This document shows, piece by piece, positions 13,105-26,400 of a DNA stretch of 64,000 nt (its first letter is position 1; every line of letters begins with the position of its first letter). The stretch is from the NCBI GenBank assembly GCA_963969495.1, contig OZ018333.1, positions 92,222,207-92,286,206 on the forward strand, written 5' to 3'. The notes below the pieces were generated by a model, which saw nothing but the letters and a program-made list of their open reading frames with translations, was not told the DNA's origin and made no database searches. Made by a program: the position numbers and the translations under genes. This DNA comes from Ceratothoa steindachneri. Lineage: Eukaryota; Arthropoda; Malacostraca; Isopoda; Cymothoidae.

Positions 13105-13443
13105 TTTACGTTTTTCCTGTGTAGTTCCTCTTCCCACTGGGAGGAAAAAAGTTAGAATAAATTGAGTGGTAACGTTAATAAATTCAATTACATGACATTT
13201 ACATCACTTGAAATTGTTCTGCAATAATGAGGCTTGGTAAAGTGATAGCAAAAAGTGTTAAGAAAAAGATTGGTAAGAAATTAAAGGCAGAGAAATTTGT
13301 AGTTTTCGATTTGTAAATTGAGATGAATTATCAAGATTGCTAAGCAGGATAAAGAAAGAATAAAGCAACAGAAATACAAAAGCAATAAAGGAAAAAAAAT
13401 TAACCATGGCTGATTTTTTTTAGATTTTAAATTTTAATCTTAG

Positions 13444-13493
13444 TAGCGAAGCGCTAGCTCCCCCCGTAGGCGGGACTGGCGAAGCCATTGCCT
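13444..13493 (+). repeat. GCGAAGC-bearing short dispersed element, copy 1
   Basis: This block of about 50 bp reads AGCGAAGCGC-AGCTCC, then a G/C-rich middle, then TGGCGAAGC. It recurs in the same orientation at 35725-35772. It is conspicuously GC-rich in an AT-rich setting and contains two GCGAAGC heptamers, a sequence known to form an unusually stable DNA mini-hairpin. Identity as a SINE or other element is not established. Confidence 0.5.
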
Positions 13494-16400
13494 GGTGTAT
13501 TTATTATTTTGGTGCCGAAATTAAACCGTAAATTTAAATTCTTAGTTAAAAGGAAACAAAGACACTTTGCTCTTTCTATTGTGTTTGTGGAATATTCGCA
13601 GGTGTTATTTTTGTATGGAGTAGCAAAGCTTTGCCAGTTTGTACCAAATCGGCTTACCTGACGACACTTCTTACTTACGCCAATTGAATGTATCCAACGG
13701 ACCCAACTAACAGTTTTAAACGATCGGTTTGAATAGAGTTGTTTTACAACTAGTTGTTAATTAAAGCCTCGTAAATGAAGCTTAGAGAAATTTCACCCTT
13801 CTTCGTTTTTTATATTTATAATGTTTGCATACAGCGAATAATATTGTAATAAATATTGAATTACTTCAAATAGTTTAATTGTCATGTATTTAAAGTTTTT
13901 TTGTTATGTGTACAAAATTGAGACACTAAAACTGCAGCACATTTCGAGCCGAGGCATTTTAGAAACTAAGAGTCAGACAAGTTTAGTTCGTGTTCACTTA
14001 TTTGCGTTTTAGAATTTGCGGTAGTTTTGTTTCGCGCCGATCATCTTGGAACTCCATCTCTGCCCATAGAGGACAGTGATCTTTTACTCAAGAGCAGCTG
14101 GTTATAGAGGACAATTGCTATTTTCCCTCCAATTCGAACAATGTAAAATATATTTTTATTATATAACGAATCATCCGTGGAGTCTATGAATACTCCAGTG
14201 TTCGGGAAGCCAAAGGTAAGATTTAATGCAGCCAATGCAGAAGAATCCTGTTTAAAGCTGTTAGATTGGTGTGCAATTTGCAGCTGCTCGCTTGGCCTCG
14301 ATGCTGGTCGCTCTCGAAGCGCGTCCCATCCAGATTGAGGCGAGCTAACCATTGCTATTATAACGTGTAAAGCCCAGCCTGTGACCTTCTAAAGAAGCCA
14401 AGCGTCACTCAGACATGACCCGTGCAGAGTGAAGGTGGCTTAAGATTGCTATGGCAACCGTTAAATTCAATTCCTGATTTCTGTATCCAGTGAGAATAAA
14501 TTTACATTTTTATTTCTATTCTTTATGAAATTATTTAATTATACCATTAATTTTTTATTCAAACATTGAATTACGTACCTAAATTATCATTTATTTTTGA
14601 ATGAATTTAAATATATTGTGGAGGAAGATAGAAATAATTGATCATTTCCCCCTTTCTCATCTTTTTCAGCAATGGAAAGAACAACCCCACAATTCCTCTG
14701 TACCGACGTCCGACACTCGCCATGTCGGTACATTATTCTAGCCTTGGTCTTATAAATATTAAAATAAAAGTATATTTTTAATTCTATTAAATCTAATAAT
14801 TTATATTTACACATAAACATTTATCCTTGGGAACCAGATCCAGAGCTGTCCTTTCACGATCCACACTTGAGCAGAAGAACAGTAGTCTACTTTATATTGC
14901 ATAGGATTATTTTAGCAATGCCATTAATTACATATGTGTAAGATATCTGAGGTTAGTGGGAAGATGTTTTCAATCTCATATTTGTAAATAAACTTCGATT
15001 TTAATCATTATTTCCTATTGCTTGTGACTCTCCAATTTGTCCTTTTTTATGTCTCGGTGTTTTCTTTATTGCTCATATTCGAGTGAGTCAGAGAGGTCAA
15101 GCGGCAGAAAGTAGAGTTAGGATATGTGAATTCTTTTCGTAGGATACCCAGTTTGGTTCAGACGTGGTTAGGTACAAGGTAGGGCAGTACAGGATGCAAA
15201 ATATTATCTATTTATATCGTCACTTTTGTGGCATTTGGAGATGGAAGATTTCACACCCCCTTTCTTTTGGTTTCTGGGGGTCATTGTCGATTGATTGACC
15301 TCCGCCGTTTCAATCTTTGGTCTTGTCCAAAAGGTTTTTCTTTTGTTTTCCTTGACTTCTTAATATTATTTTCGTCTTTGCTTTGTTCTTTTTCTTTTTA
15401 TTTGGCTCCTTTCTATCTATTTTTCATCTTAACTTCTTTACCCTGGCAATATTCAAGAATAATACTGAAGGAGAAGTAAAGGAATTAATCTTCCTTCGAT
15501 TCATTATGTGAAAGAAGGGAGTCCATTAAATACAAAACCTCAAAGGAAAATACACTCGTAAAACGATAATTCTATTAAAAAATTAAAAATATTACAAAGC
15601 AGAAGAAAACTTTGAGATTTATGCTTTGTTTTTATGCTGCAACATGAATATAAAAAGCATGTTATAGACAAATACATTCTTGAATATTCCTATTCATATT
15701 TTGGATTGTAGCCAATATTTTGTCTCTTGAAAAGCGAATATATTATTGTAATTACGATGTCTATGGCTAAGGAATTTGTGCTGAAATATTATCTCAACCA
15801 ACAGAGTTTGGCGGAGGTTATGCGATTATGTATGAATGTTTGTTTCTCTCTGTCTGAGAGTGAAAAATATATTTTAGAGAGTTATTAACATAATTTGATG
15901 GAATTTATGTAAGTGTAAACATAGGCTCTGCAGTCTCTCTCTCGCTGTCTCTTTCTATTTCTCTCTCACCGCCCACCTTTGGCGAGCTAAGGGCACTGGC
16001 TCGTCATCAACTCCGCCTTGACCTCAAGATACTCTTTGATTATGTCAAAAAACTGTCCTTCGTCTACATGAAGGTTATTGTACCCACCCTGAATTTATTT
16101 TGATCGTACCTCTCATCCTGCACTCACTCTGTTGATGTTAAAATAGAATGCTATGAGCTAGCCGAGTTTGGCTATTGTGTTACACTTGGCTCACCCTTGC
16201 TCTATTTCTCTTTTGTATCATTATTTTTCTTCTTTGAATTATTGTATAACATCTTCTTTCATTTCATTTCGACCTTTAAATCTGTTCTTCTTTGTTTCAT
16301 GCTTTCCTCTCAACATCCTTCTCTCTGATTCCGAGCTCATCGCAGGGTAGCTCTTGACAGTTTTCTTGAACTGAACCACGATAAAAGTGAGTTTTTAGTT

Positions 16401-16965
16401 ACTACTCTGTCCAACGATGCCCACAAGAAAGTTATTGCTGAGACTCTGTGCCTTAGTATGTCCCAGTTTCCTTTTCTGAAACACTTAATAACCCGTGCGC
16501 GACCTTTGTTATTAAGCTTTCACTAAAATCTCTCGTTACTCTTGTCTATAGAGCGTGTCTCATCTAACTTCTAAATCTTGGCAATATCCACTCGCAAAGT
16601 TTCAAACAACGCTCCCCCCTTATACCTGTGTTATTCACTGACAGTCTCTAGACACTGGAGAGATTTACATTTCTACTTCACTCCATGTGTTGGATGCAGC
16701 TATTAAATGTTTGTGCTTCATGGTTGACCAATCCTTGCCACTCTGCGCCCCTAAGAAGTGGAATGAAATGTCGGCGACTATGATCTCCTCTCCTTCTCCT
16801 GGTGCGAGATTTCTTTGGGCCTCAGTAAAGGACTAATTTCAACACTTGTCGTCTAATCTTTCAGTCATACAGTGACCATTGAAAATCACCTAGAGTTCTT
16901 TTATGGTATTGATTCTTTCCTTTTGCATATATTTATAAAAAATTGATTGGGCTTAAGAAAGGTTG

Positions 16966-17395
16966 ATGAGCAATTAATTAACTAGTAGCCGAAATATATT
17001 GGATTAAAGTCGAAAAGGAATTAATTAATTAGCCACTAGTAAAATGACAATTGGATTTAAATCTAACAGGGCAAAGCAGGTAATTAGTAATTGGCGCCAT
17101 GATTATGGAATCAAAATCCAAAAGGAGTAAGCAATTAAGTAAGAATGGCGTCATGACTCTGAAATTAAAATCGGTAAGGACTAAGCCATTAATTAGCAAT
17201 TGGTGCCATGACTAAGAATTTAAAATAAAAAGTAAACAATTAATTAGCAATTATCGCTATGACTCTGAATTTAAAATAAGAAAGGAGTAAGCAATTAATT
17301 AGCAACTGAGCCATGACTGTATAATTAAAATCTGAAAGGACTAAGCAATTAATTCCCAATTGGTGCCATGAACATGAAATTAAAATCTGCTCGGT
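16966..17395. repeat. About 55-bp minisatellite, eight degenerate units
   Basis: GCAATTAATTAGCAATTGG-like text recurs near 16969, 17016, 17077, 17131, 17185, 17234, 17291 and 17346. Between occurrences lie GCCATGACTCTGAA and TTAAAATC..AAGGA. Spacing is 47-61 bp. The array ends abruptly in the TACGGT-rich segment. Confidence 0.85.
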
Positions 17396-17600
17396 ATGGT
17401 CCGCTGCGTACGGTGCCTTCTTTGCAGTCCGTTGCGTACGGTGCGCTTCTTACGGTTCTCTCGGTACTTCCAGCATGGTGACGGTACCTTTGGTACGGTC
17501 AGTTTGATGCCGGAAGCTGAATACAGCTAGCTGATTACATTCTTCAAGATACGGTCGCTTTTATATGATCAGATTGATACGGTCAGGATTAGATATTAAG
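17396..17600. repeat. TACGGT-rich short repeats
   Basis: Two near copies of a 27-bp unit (TCCG-TGCGTACGGTGC) lie at 17400-17455. They are followed by scattered GGTACGGT/GATACGGTC motifs to about 17600. It is GC-richer than the adjoining minisatellite and is a separate low-complexity block. Confidence 0.6.
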
Positions 17601-19510
17601 GTGACTGTATCAGGCTGACTGCAACAAGCCTGAAGTCAAGTGCCACTAATCAAATTCGAACGGTTCAGTCTGTGAGCTTACCATTTTCCTTGTTTGGCGT
17701 CTACGCAAGACATGAGAATGATACTCCCTCTCAGGTAGTGGGGTTCTTTCTTCACTATTTGTAGCCTCGTCCAGTATTAATTAATAGAGCTGAATTATAT
17801 GACCAGGTGCGCTGATTAGCACTTAAGGAATCTTAATTTAGACCTTTTTCCTAGAGCCATGGAGGACGCTCTCGCCCCTGGGGGTCAATTTTCTCCATGG
17901 TTAAATATTTAATCACCCAGTAACTATGTCGGAATATAAACGAGGTGATAGACTTATAACCATTTCTGACGCATCCGATTATTACACGTAACATTTTAAT
18001 ATTTATTGAGAAGTCATGAAGCTTAAATTATTAAAGTTTGAAACTTATTCAATGATAAGCAGAACTGGAATTCATCGTACGCCAGGCAGGATAGTCGTCC
18101 ATTTGCGTTGCCAGAACTCTGGAAATTTTTCCCATATTTCCAGGAAATATATTAACATCTTCCAAACAATTCCATTTTGTGGATATTAATTTTTAATAAT
18201 AAAAATATTTTAAGGTTTAACAGAAAATAAAAAATATTGCATAGAAAATAATGTCGCTGAGACATTAAGTTAAAACGTTTTCGCTCGATTCAATGATGGG
18301 ATGAAGTTGTTTTGAAGATTGACATAAAATGTCGTAATACGAATTAGGCCTAACGCAGTGTGGCTAAATGTTATGTCAGGGTAGTATTTGGTTGTGCCAT
18401 TTATAACTTTTATTAATTTACTGTGCTTTCAGCATTTGCAAACGGTTTAATTGTGAATAATAAGTAAAGTTTAGAACATTTTAATATTGATATTCGAAAG
18501 TAAATTATATCCGTTTTCTCTACAATGGTTGTGCTAGAACAAGTAGAAAGATTTCTATTGAACGTTATTTATTCGTTGATAAATTGACAAAATTCTTTGG
18601 GCATTGAAATAAGCGGAAATATATGTGGTATATTATTGCCGAGATTCATTTACAGCTATAAAAGTATAATCTTGAATGAGACTTGTTTACTAAGCACAAA
18701 TAAATAGAAAAAACTTAATGGAACTTTGCCTTTAGACAAGCTGTCATGTTTATGCTTACAAAATTTGGTTTTCAAAAAGTAGGCAAATGAAAAGTTATGG
18801 ACTGTTCGAACTAATTGCAAATAAGGCAAGTATAATATCGTGTGTTTCTTTGTAAATGCAAAAAATGCTGAAAAAGTCAGATTATACGAGAATATTAGTT
18901 TTTTTTGCTGATTTCATTAGGCGTCATGACATTAAAAAATCTTTAAAAGAAGCAGCATCAGAATATATGTTATATTTTGGAGATTTTAGGAATAAATGTA
19001 GATGGGATAAAAGATATAATGAATACAACATTGTTAGCTAGATTTGTTCTAAAGAATAACGGCAAACACTAGAATGCAAAAGATTTAGTTGATATCAAAT
19101 TGACGAATGTGATTATTTGATCAGATATGAAGATTTTCCTGAAATCAAATAGGCAATAGGTAACTTCTTCTTGTCCTATGAATAAGTTACCTTAGCGTGT
19201 ATCATTGCACTTTTGATTACCTAAATTTTTAAATAAATTCTTGAAGAAAACAATTCTGAATAAAATCATTTAATTTAATTAAAATAGGGAAGTTATAGAA
19301 GGTCACCTACTTCACCTGCCCTATAAATCATTATCTTTAAAAGAGGTGCAAACATATAATTGAACTTTAAGTGAATAATACAAATATATTAAGTGTATAA
19401 ATCTCTCATGAGCGCGAAAGAATGATGAAATGAATCCAGCAAACCGCAAGAAACAGAAAAACAGGATAATTTTTCTTCGGAAAAAGCTACTTCCTAATTC
19501 GAAAAATTCC
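17601..19510. other. No gene seen
   Basis: AT-rich loop sequence. A 61-codon frame at 18856-19041 is lysine-rich and matches nothing I recognise. No repeat array or exon series is visible. Confidence 0.55.
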
Positions 19511-19514
19511 GTAC

Positions 19515-19608
19515 AGTGGTTGGATTCGAACCAAGCACAATAAGGCTGCGAGCAACCGCTTTTATCTTAATTAAACTGACCCTTAGACCACTTGGCTACG
19601 CGGAAGAC
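19515..19608 (-). other. tRNA-like Pol III unit (tRNA pseudogene or SINE head)
   Basis: On the minus strand an A box TAGCCAAGTGG (19598 to 19588) is followed 56 bases later by a perfect B box GGTTCGAATCC (19532 to 19522). The D-arm text (CCAAGTGGTCTAAGG) and the box spacing resemble a class II tRNA, Leu-like. The T arm keeps four pairs, but the acceptor strands do not pair and no clean anticodon stem can be drawn. A functional tRNA is therefore unlikely. A tRNA-derived SINE or a tRNA pseudogene fits better. Confidence 0.55.
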
Positions 19609-21100
19609 CAAAATTTCTTTAGAATAAACACCCCTTAAATGCAGGCTTCGCAAGATCGATCAGGACGATGAAAGAGAGAAATTATTTCGGGATTCAAAGG
19701 ACAAAGGAGAAATTGAGTTAAACACGAGGCGAATATAAAATGTATAAATCTTTCATGAACTTTATATTTACCATTATTTTTTTAAAGCCAAGAATATATA
19801 TTGAATAACTGAGTTAAATATGTTTTGCCTCAACGTATTTCCATAGATTTCTTATAATTTAAAAACGATTGTCTTATTATAATATTATATCGCAATAGTA
19901 TTATATATTACATGTATTTAAGTATATAAATCATAATTCGTTTAATCCTGTGATTTTGATAAGGATTATCTTATTGTGACGAGTAAATTGAGGGTGATAA
20001 GCAAAATCTAATTTCATATTTGGATTCAGCATAAGAATGTATTCCTAAACCCTGCATCAAACCCTCCGTACCAAAAGTACTGCCGACCAGTGACATCATC
20101 AGCTTTGAAACAACGTTACAATTGTTCCTAACATAAAATAGAACGCAGAACATAACACATTTTCTACTAACTGAGAGAAGAGGAACCAGAATCTCTCTTG
20201 CGTTTGCCACACCGTTCAAATCTTTTAGATACGTTTGAAATAATATTTTGACATTGATATAATCGTAAACCTTCGCTTCAAATGTGTGAAACTACTTTTG
20301 ATGTTGTGTCAGAGGAAACTCCTTAATTCTTTCAACTATATTTAATTATTTTAAGTTAAATATTTTTAAGTTTAATATATTTCAGGGTATTTTTATATTC
20401 TTGTCATTAATCGATGTTTTGTATGGAATAAATCTGCTACCTGAACCTTCTTACGAAGGTTAAGGTATTTCACCTGAACCTTCGATAGCTGGCTTGTTTA
20501 GAATGCGGATGCTTCCTTATTAAGGAAACATTCTTTTTTTCATGTCTGCTTAAGTCATCTCAACCTGGTGTTACTTGATAAAGTCACATGATGGACAAAC
20601 CTATTTTCTCCTCAAGCAAGTTATCGTCTATGAGATTCCATAGTTCTTATGACAATCTTCAATTAAGTATGGAGGCTTCCGTGTGGTACGTTAGGTCTCG
20701 TTTTAGACCTACAACACTGACCATTTATGATAGCAAAGGTAATGAACATCACTCATTGACCTTGATTTATTGGTATGAGTTCATTTTCTGGCTATTGTGA
20801 TACTGTCGTGGTATTCGTGATCGGATACCTTCGATGCTGAGAATGCAGTATACATACGTTGCAGGCGGACAGATAGATAGACCAGTTGCAAAGGTCTAAT
20901 AACAGGTGAGTGCGTGAGGAGATTAATGGTTGGCCAAAGGGACGATTTAAATACTAGGTTTCATTTAAGGTTATTGAAAGATTAAAAACCAAAATAAACT
21001 TTAATTATACTAATAGTGTTAATTATGGAAATGTCTACAAAGGCAAATGAATGGGAGAATAAAGACACTCTCGATGAAATAATAAATAAAATACTAATCA
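19609..21100. other. No gene seen; one short hairpin
   Basis: AT-rich DNA. A perfect 7-bp-stem hairpin, AACCTTC-TTAC-GAAGGTT, lies at 20444-20461, and CTGAACCTTC recurs about 35 bases later. Nothing else is recognised. Confidence 0.5.
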
Positions 21101-22110
21101 GTTTAACGGGGATCAAAATATGGGACTTGGTCAGACAGGAAAAATGTTGGTAAGCACAGGGCAGTCCAATTGAAGGATAGGGAGGAGGATATCAGGTGGC
21201 AAGGACAAAAGGGGGGATTATCCTCAAAAAGGGGTAAAAGGGTTTTACCTTGACGACTAGACTCTCGGTGAGAGGACGATCCTGACGAGGCGAGCAAGTA
21301 TTGTGGCTCGAGGGGCGTTGTACTCTTGACGGAGGGGTCGGAATTACCTGTGGCACGAGTAAGGTAATTTGCAGGCTGGGTGAGACACTTTCGAATTGGG
21401 GGAAGTAATCTCAGACGAGGGGTGAAGTTTCCTTGAAGGGATGTGAAGAGTGGTTCGCGAAATTGTCCAAAGAAAAAGATGTTTCACGAATTTGCCGATT
21501 GACTGTAGCCAAACCCTCGAAAATCTGTCCAGCTGACGAGACCTAACTCCGAGGTTCGACTCGAGATGAGGTGCTGTATCTTCGCGAAAGGGTGAGTGGT
21601 ACTCTCCGACGAGTAATGGTTAACCTTAGGTTAAATACCCTCTGGCTTCCTCGCTAGAAAGCCTCCAGACATGGCAGTCTCTTTGGAATAACCATTGGCG
21701 TCAGCCTCTTTAAGCCCAAATGAGATAAGACGACTGGGGAAGCTTCTTCTCGGGTCGACCCTGGCCCCCAGGTAGGGGAGGATAGGCCGACTGATCAAAC
21801 ACAGCTGTTAACAGCCGCCTTGAAGTTTTCCCACGCGAGAATAGTTATCTCTACTTGCGTTTTGAGATCTAGCTTAGGCCCACGTGGTTTGTGCTTGAAA
21901 GGCGGGGCTCAAGGTGGACCTTAGGGTTCGTTCCCTCACAGATCCTATTATTTGTCCCTACGAGTGGCTTTCAGAAGAAATTAAGAGGGCCACCACCCTT
22001 GCACGAGAAATATCTTCATGCGCAGACAAATAGAGAGAGCTTCATTCTGCGCATGATTCGGATGTCAGGTTTAAAATCGTCGAACGCAATGAATCCAAAA
22101 CACTAAAGTG
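21100..22110. other. GC-richer block in the loop, function unknown
   Basis: Composition changes to GC-richer here, with repeated GACGAG words (CTGACGAGG, CAGACGAGG, CTGACGAGA, CCGACGAG) between 21270 and 21620. Both strands have short open frames, but none has recognisable protein features. It could be part of a decayed element. I cannot name it. Confidence 0.4.
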
Positions 22111-23359
22111 GGTCCTCATTAGAGAAATTAACGAAAAAATTGTAACAGTCGTTCGCTGTAGATTTTTTCTCATGTAGCAATCCTTAGCACAAAGAAATCC
22201 TTTGGCACAAAACAAAAAATAATTAGGCAGATTCTTTAGAAATGGCCATTGTTAACGAAATTAAGAAAAAAAATTTGCAGGAAGAAAAAAGAAATGAATC
22301 GATGGAAAATTCCAAGAAACCGACGTTTGTCTTCATTACGGCCCAAAACAACACTTGAAGAAATGTTCTTTGGCTCTGATGAAAACAGATGCGAGTTTTT
22401 TATGGGTTTTAAATAATTTAGTTTCATTTTTCCTCCGAGTTTAAATTATTAATTATTAAAATGATTAAAACTTAATAATTATCTATGCTGAAAAAATACT
22501 TGTTTCAAATCCACATCCTTCTAGACGGTCATAAATTTCCCTAAGAATGTGAAGATGGTTTGCACTCAGACTTTTATACCGTGCCAACAATATTGGCTTA
22601 TCATTCTGATGAGTATACGTATAAAAGGTATTTCGAGATTCCTAGTCTTCACTTGCCGGGACAAGCCGGCTTAAGATGTACACTCCGTCGCTCTCTTCAA
22701 AACTCCCAACTTTCACAACTCTCTACTTCACTTCATACATTTATCTCATTTAGACGATGATCATTTCTAAATTGTTCGACCATGAAGAGAAACGAGTATT
22801 TTATTAATTTAAATCCTCGTCACACTTGATTTCTCTTACTTTGGATTGCACTTTCACTTCTACCACAAACTGGATAAATCTATCCCTCCATGATGCTTAC
22901 AATACAGTTGCGATATCCTTTAGTTTAGATAAATTCCTACCACAATCCAAGATATTAGTTTTCATTCAAACATGACAACTCTGCGCCATTTAGTGCAACA
23001 TTACAGCATTCAACAACATCACTATCGTCTACATACATAACTACTTCCCCACAAACTTTAAGTTGTTTGCTCTCTCACAGTGCAACAAAAGAATCAAACA
23101 TCGATCTTGTACTATCTCACATTCAGGAACCAACATTCCATCTTCATCATACAACTAGACTTTTAGGATTCAAACTTTACGGTATTCAACATCACATCAT
23201 CGGCAGAGATTCTGTTAATTCTACAAAATCACCTAATTGAAATAAAAAATACATTTAATTTGCCAAAAAAGGTGTGATGAAAATAATTCTTCTCAAAAAA
23301 ATCAATTATATTACAAATTTACTTTTTTAAAGTATTAAATTATAAAGTATTAAATTTAT
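22111..23359. other. No gene seen
   Basis: AT-rich up to about 22550, then pyrimidine-biased text up to 23230. No coding signal, repeat array or RNA motif was found. Weak similarity to arm A just beyond 12830 may continue here but could not be fixed by eye. Confidence 0.5.
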
Positions 23360-23449
23360 TTGCCCACGTTTAAAAAGGCAAATTATTATTTTCTTTTCTC
23401 GTTGTTCAGAGTTCTCTATTTTTCTTCCAGCATTAAGTTCTAGACTGGA

Positions 23450-23595
23450 TTTGAGGGTTATTTAAGACTTCTTCACAGCATTTCTGTCGTAGTTCTTTTA
23501 TGCATAGATGCAGCAAATGAAGGATTCTCTTACCTAGACACTACATATTCACCTTTCGTGTTTAGAATTATAAATACTAATGATACAACACTCAA
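23450..23595. repeat. Left copy of a duplicated breakpoint segment in arm B
   Basis: This segment and 27170-27320 both match the reverse complement of arm A near 12590-12740. They share GTCGTAGTTCTT-like text, GACTACATAT/CACTACATAT and TTTAGAATTATAAATACTA-like text. They flank the arm-B-specific 23600-27170 block as diverged direct repeats. Confidence 0.65.
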
Positions 23596-23619
23596 CAGAG
23601 TTTCTCAATGTCTCCTTCT

Positions 23620-24260
23620 TAAAATCAAAGCTGAGGTGTAGTGCAGAAGACTGAGAAGTGCTTAAGAGCACAAAGGGTCCCGCCGGGGATTATCCTGCGA
23701 CGGCGGAAATCGGGCAAAGTCCACCTCACCTGGCCTAGCGTCTGTCCACTAGAACCCTCCCCCTTTGGGTGCGTGGAAAAGCCCCCCCGTCTCAACCCTA
23801 TAAAACGTTTGCCGCTAAACTTGGACGGTAGTAAGTAACCACAGGTTTTACGAGTACCCACGAGTATCTGACACCTTCCCGTCCCCGTCAGTTCCACGCG
23901 AAGCCTTTCAGAACCCCCCTAAGTTCCGTGTACTCTCCTAAAACGCGCGGTTTTCAACCCAGTTCTCGTTGGTACTCGTTACCCGAACGCGACGCGTCAA
24001 ATTTTCGGTTCAGTATTCTAAATCAGAAGGCAAGTTCTGAGTTCATCTCCCGTCATAGTAGTTTGTAAAGAGGCTATTATTATGGACTCTACGCCCTCTC
24101 TAGCAAAGCGGGACTACTCCCTTGGACCAAATTTTCGAGGTAATCGCAACGCGCAACTCTCCTCTCCCCCTTTACTCCTGCGTTATTTGGCTTCACGTTG
24201 TCCGTTTGTGTGTGAGGCGGTCGACCCCGCCAGGTAGCTCTTTGGAGTCGAAACTCGTGT
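23620..24260 (+). promoter_or_regulatory. CpG-rich TATA-bearing block (LTR or promoter candidate)
   Basis: About 620 bases are strongly GC- and CpG-rich within AT-rich surroundings. CCCTATAAAACG gives a good TATA box at 23799-23805. Open frames on both strands here (65-90 codons) overlap each other and look compositional. The block begins just after TGTAG at 23637, and CCTATGACA lies at about 24523-24531, so a TG...CA-bounded LTR of about 0.9 kb is possible. No target-site duplication, primer-binding site or partner LTR was found. Confidence 0.35.
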
Positions 24261-24544
24261 TAATATAATTTAATTAAACCCCTTTTAATTATGTAAATAT
24301 ATTATCTGCATAGTAGTAAATTATATTTTTATATTCCGTTTCTATTACTCCAGAACCTTTCCAAGATAAGCAAAGCATTGGCCAACCTAAAATTGCACTC
24401 TGAAACTTAATTGCACTCTGATTTGTATTTATACTTTCACTCACACTCATAACTGACTAATCCGTTCATAGGCCTCTCTCCTTCGGGCTGAGGAATTTGG
24501 GAAAGGTTGGGTTCTAACGTAACCCTATGACAACTATATTATAT

Positions 24545-26400
24545 TAAAAAACTGGTGTACCACAAGTCCATAGAAAGATCTGGGAGGTATAATTCTTTCA
24601 GTTGGTCTAGATTTTGAACTGGTTTGTGTTTCGCAACTTGATTACACATCCTTAGCTAAATGCTGGTCGGGAACTTGAATCCTACAAAACAGTTCTTTCC
24701 AGATTAAGTACTTATGTTATTGTGCAAATCATGGGTGCCGCCTTGTCTTCATTTGCTTCAAATGAATTTATTCCTTCAAGAATAAAGATAAATGATTTTC
24801 TTAACTATTTACTAGGTCTTCTGCTACACAAATTTCCCTATAATTCCAATTTTATCCATACCGAAACAATAAAAGTACAAAGCAATTTGGAATTTAAATC
24901 TTCAAGTGTTTATTTCCAACTTTTTCATATAATTTTGGAAGTAAAAAATGCAATTTCCTCTTAACTTTGGGGGATTAATCTCCATCAAGGCGACGAAAAT
25001 TAAATTGTATTTCATTAATCATTCCAATAGTTTGCTAGCCTCATGAAGTCTTTTATCATTATTTTGCTAGATTGCTAGCCTTTCTCCGAACCTCTGTCAT
25101 TACCATATACACGAAGACCCAATCTCCCTCTGGACCATTATCCTGTGCAGTACAAGATAGCAGTGTTGTCATGGGACCTTTTGATTACAAGTTTAAGGTT
25201 TATTAGCCTCATACTGGTTAATCATCATCATCATTTTGATACTCCTTAAGGGCTAGCTAGAATTATAGTGTAAAGCTGACTTTTCCTGCAGTGAAGGAGA
25301 AGCGACCGACAGGAGACCTGAGGCAGTGTGTGCGGGGAGGTTGTGTATTGATCTATCTTCCCTGTCGCTTTTTTAAAAATAGGCACAAGGAAAGTATTGC
25401 ACAAGTACCAGTGGAATCCTACTTTCCATTAAACATTGAGTATAAAGTCTATCTAGTATGCCATCAACACAAACAATCCTAGCCTGCATAAAGGGATTGT
25501 GAACACTCTCTCTTAGGGCACAATACCATTTTTCATGCTCCTAAATGGGTATAAAATATATTATTTCTTCATTGTGAAATTTTTTCTCATTTGCTAAGAA
25601 TTTGACATCTTGTGTATGGTGATGTATGCAAACATAGAGATCATGATAGAATTTTTCAACTCCTTTTAATGCATTTTTCTCTATTTGTCAGTTTATTTCC
25701 TTGTTTATCTTTTATTGTTTTCACTTGCTCTCTGCAAATTCTTAGGTATTGTTTCCTATGTTTTAATTGGTTTTTCTTTTAATACTTTTTCTCTAAAATG
25801 GTAGTAAAAAAGGATGACTTTGATTAAAAATAACGGAAAATAGGACCTTACCACATGGACACCTTGTTTTACTTGGAAAGCTTCTGGCGGCTTCCCAAAT
25901 CGTGATTAAAATCGTAATGAAATATTTTTCATGAATTTCCTAAATTAGTTGGGCTATGTTGGATTTCTTTCCTATAAAAACTTAACAATATTGAGGAAAC
26001 CACAAAGAGGTAGTTTCCCAGGAGCGCGAATGGCCCTGTTTAAAAATTTATTTAATATTCTATTTCTAGCTTCTAGTGCCTGCTTTGCATGATATCAGTT
26101 TCATTTTTTTAAACTTATTATTATTATTCAGCCACTACAAGCGCAGTTCAAGAATGGCTCGATTCAAGAGTTTCTAATCGTTTCTGGCCATCCTCACGCA
26201 AGATTTGTCCAATATTCGAGTACGTTTATATCTCGTTAGCCTCGCGATAGATTTGCTGACTCGAATTATTTCCTCGTTTCGCTTGCATTTATGTCTTTTA
26301 CCAAAGGTTTTTTAAGACTATTTTCTGTAACATTTATGATTTTTTTCTAAATGTAATCCTTTCCTCGCAGGATTTTCAAAATAGGAGAAAAAAACATTAT
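24545..26400. other. Arm-B-specific noncoding DNA sharing repeats with an ETHR intron
   Basis: CACAAGTCCATAGAA and the following TCTAGATTTTGAA near 24556-24620 recur at 41297-41360. TTTTAAGACTATTTT and the following ATGATTT..CTAAATGTAAT near 26305-26360 recur at 41465-41515. The family therefore occurs in this block and inside ETHR intron 3. No coding frame is recognised; frames at 24722-24964 and 25291-25482 are short and unmatched. Confidence 0.5.

Larger units (their letters stand above)
12831..16965. other. Loop of the inverted duplication, left part: no gene seen
   Basis: AT-rich sequence between the arms. I found no frame longer than about 100 codons with recognisable content, and no splice-linked exon series. 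It holds a short TTAGG run near 13090 and a GCGAAGC-rich block at 13444. Pyrimidine-rich stretches at 15330-15430 and 15930-15970 give low-complexity open frames that I do not regard as genes. Confidence 0.6.

Noticed and set aside
21530..21600. CTGACGAG in the GC-rich loop block as a second hammerhead ribozyme
   Set aside because: No GAAA box follows at stem II distance and no helix could be drawn.
23625..23897. 90-codon and 65-codon opposing frames in the CpG-rich block as genes
   Set aside because: They overlap on opposite strands and are explained by high GC content; no recognised domain.
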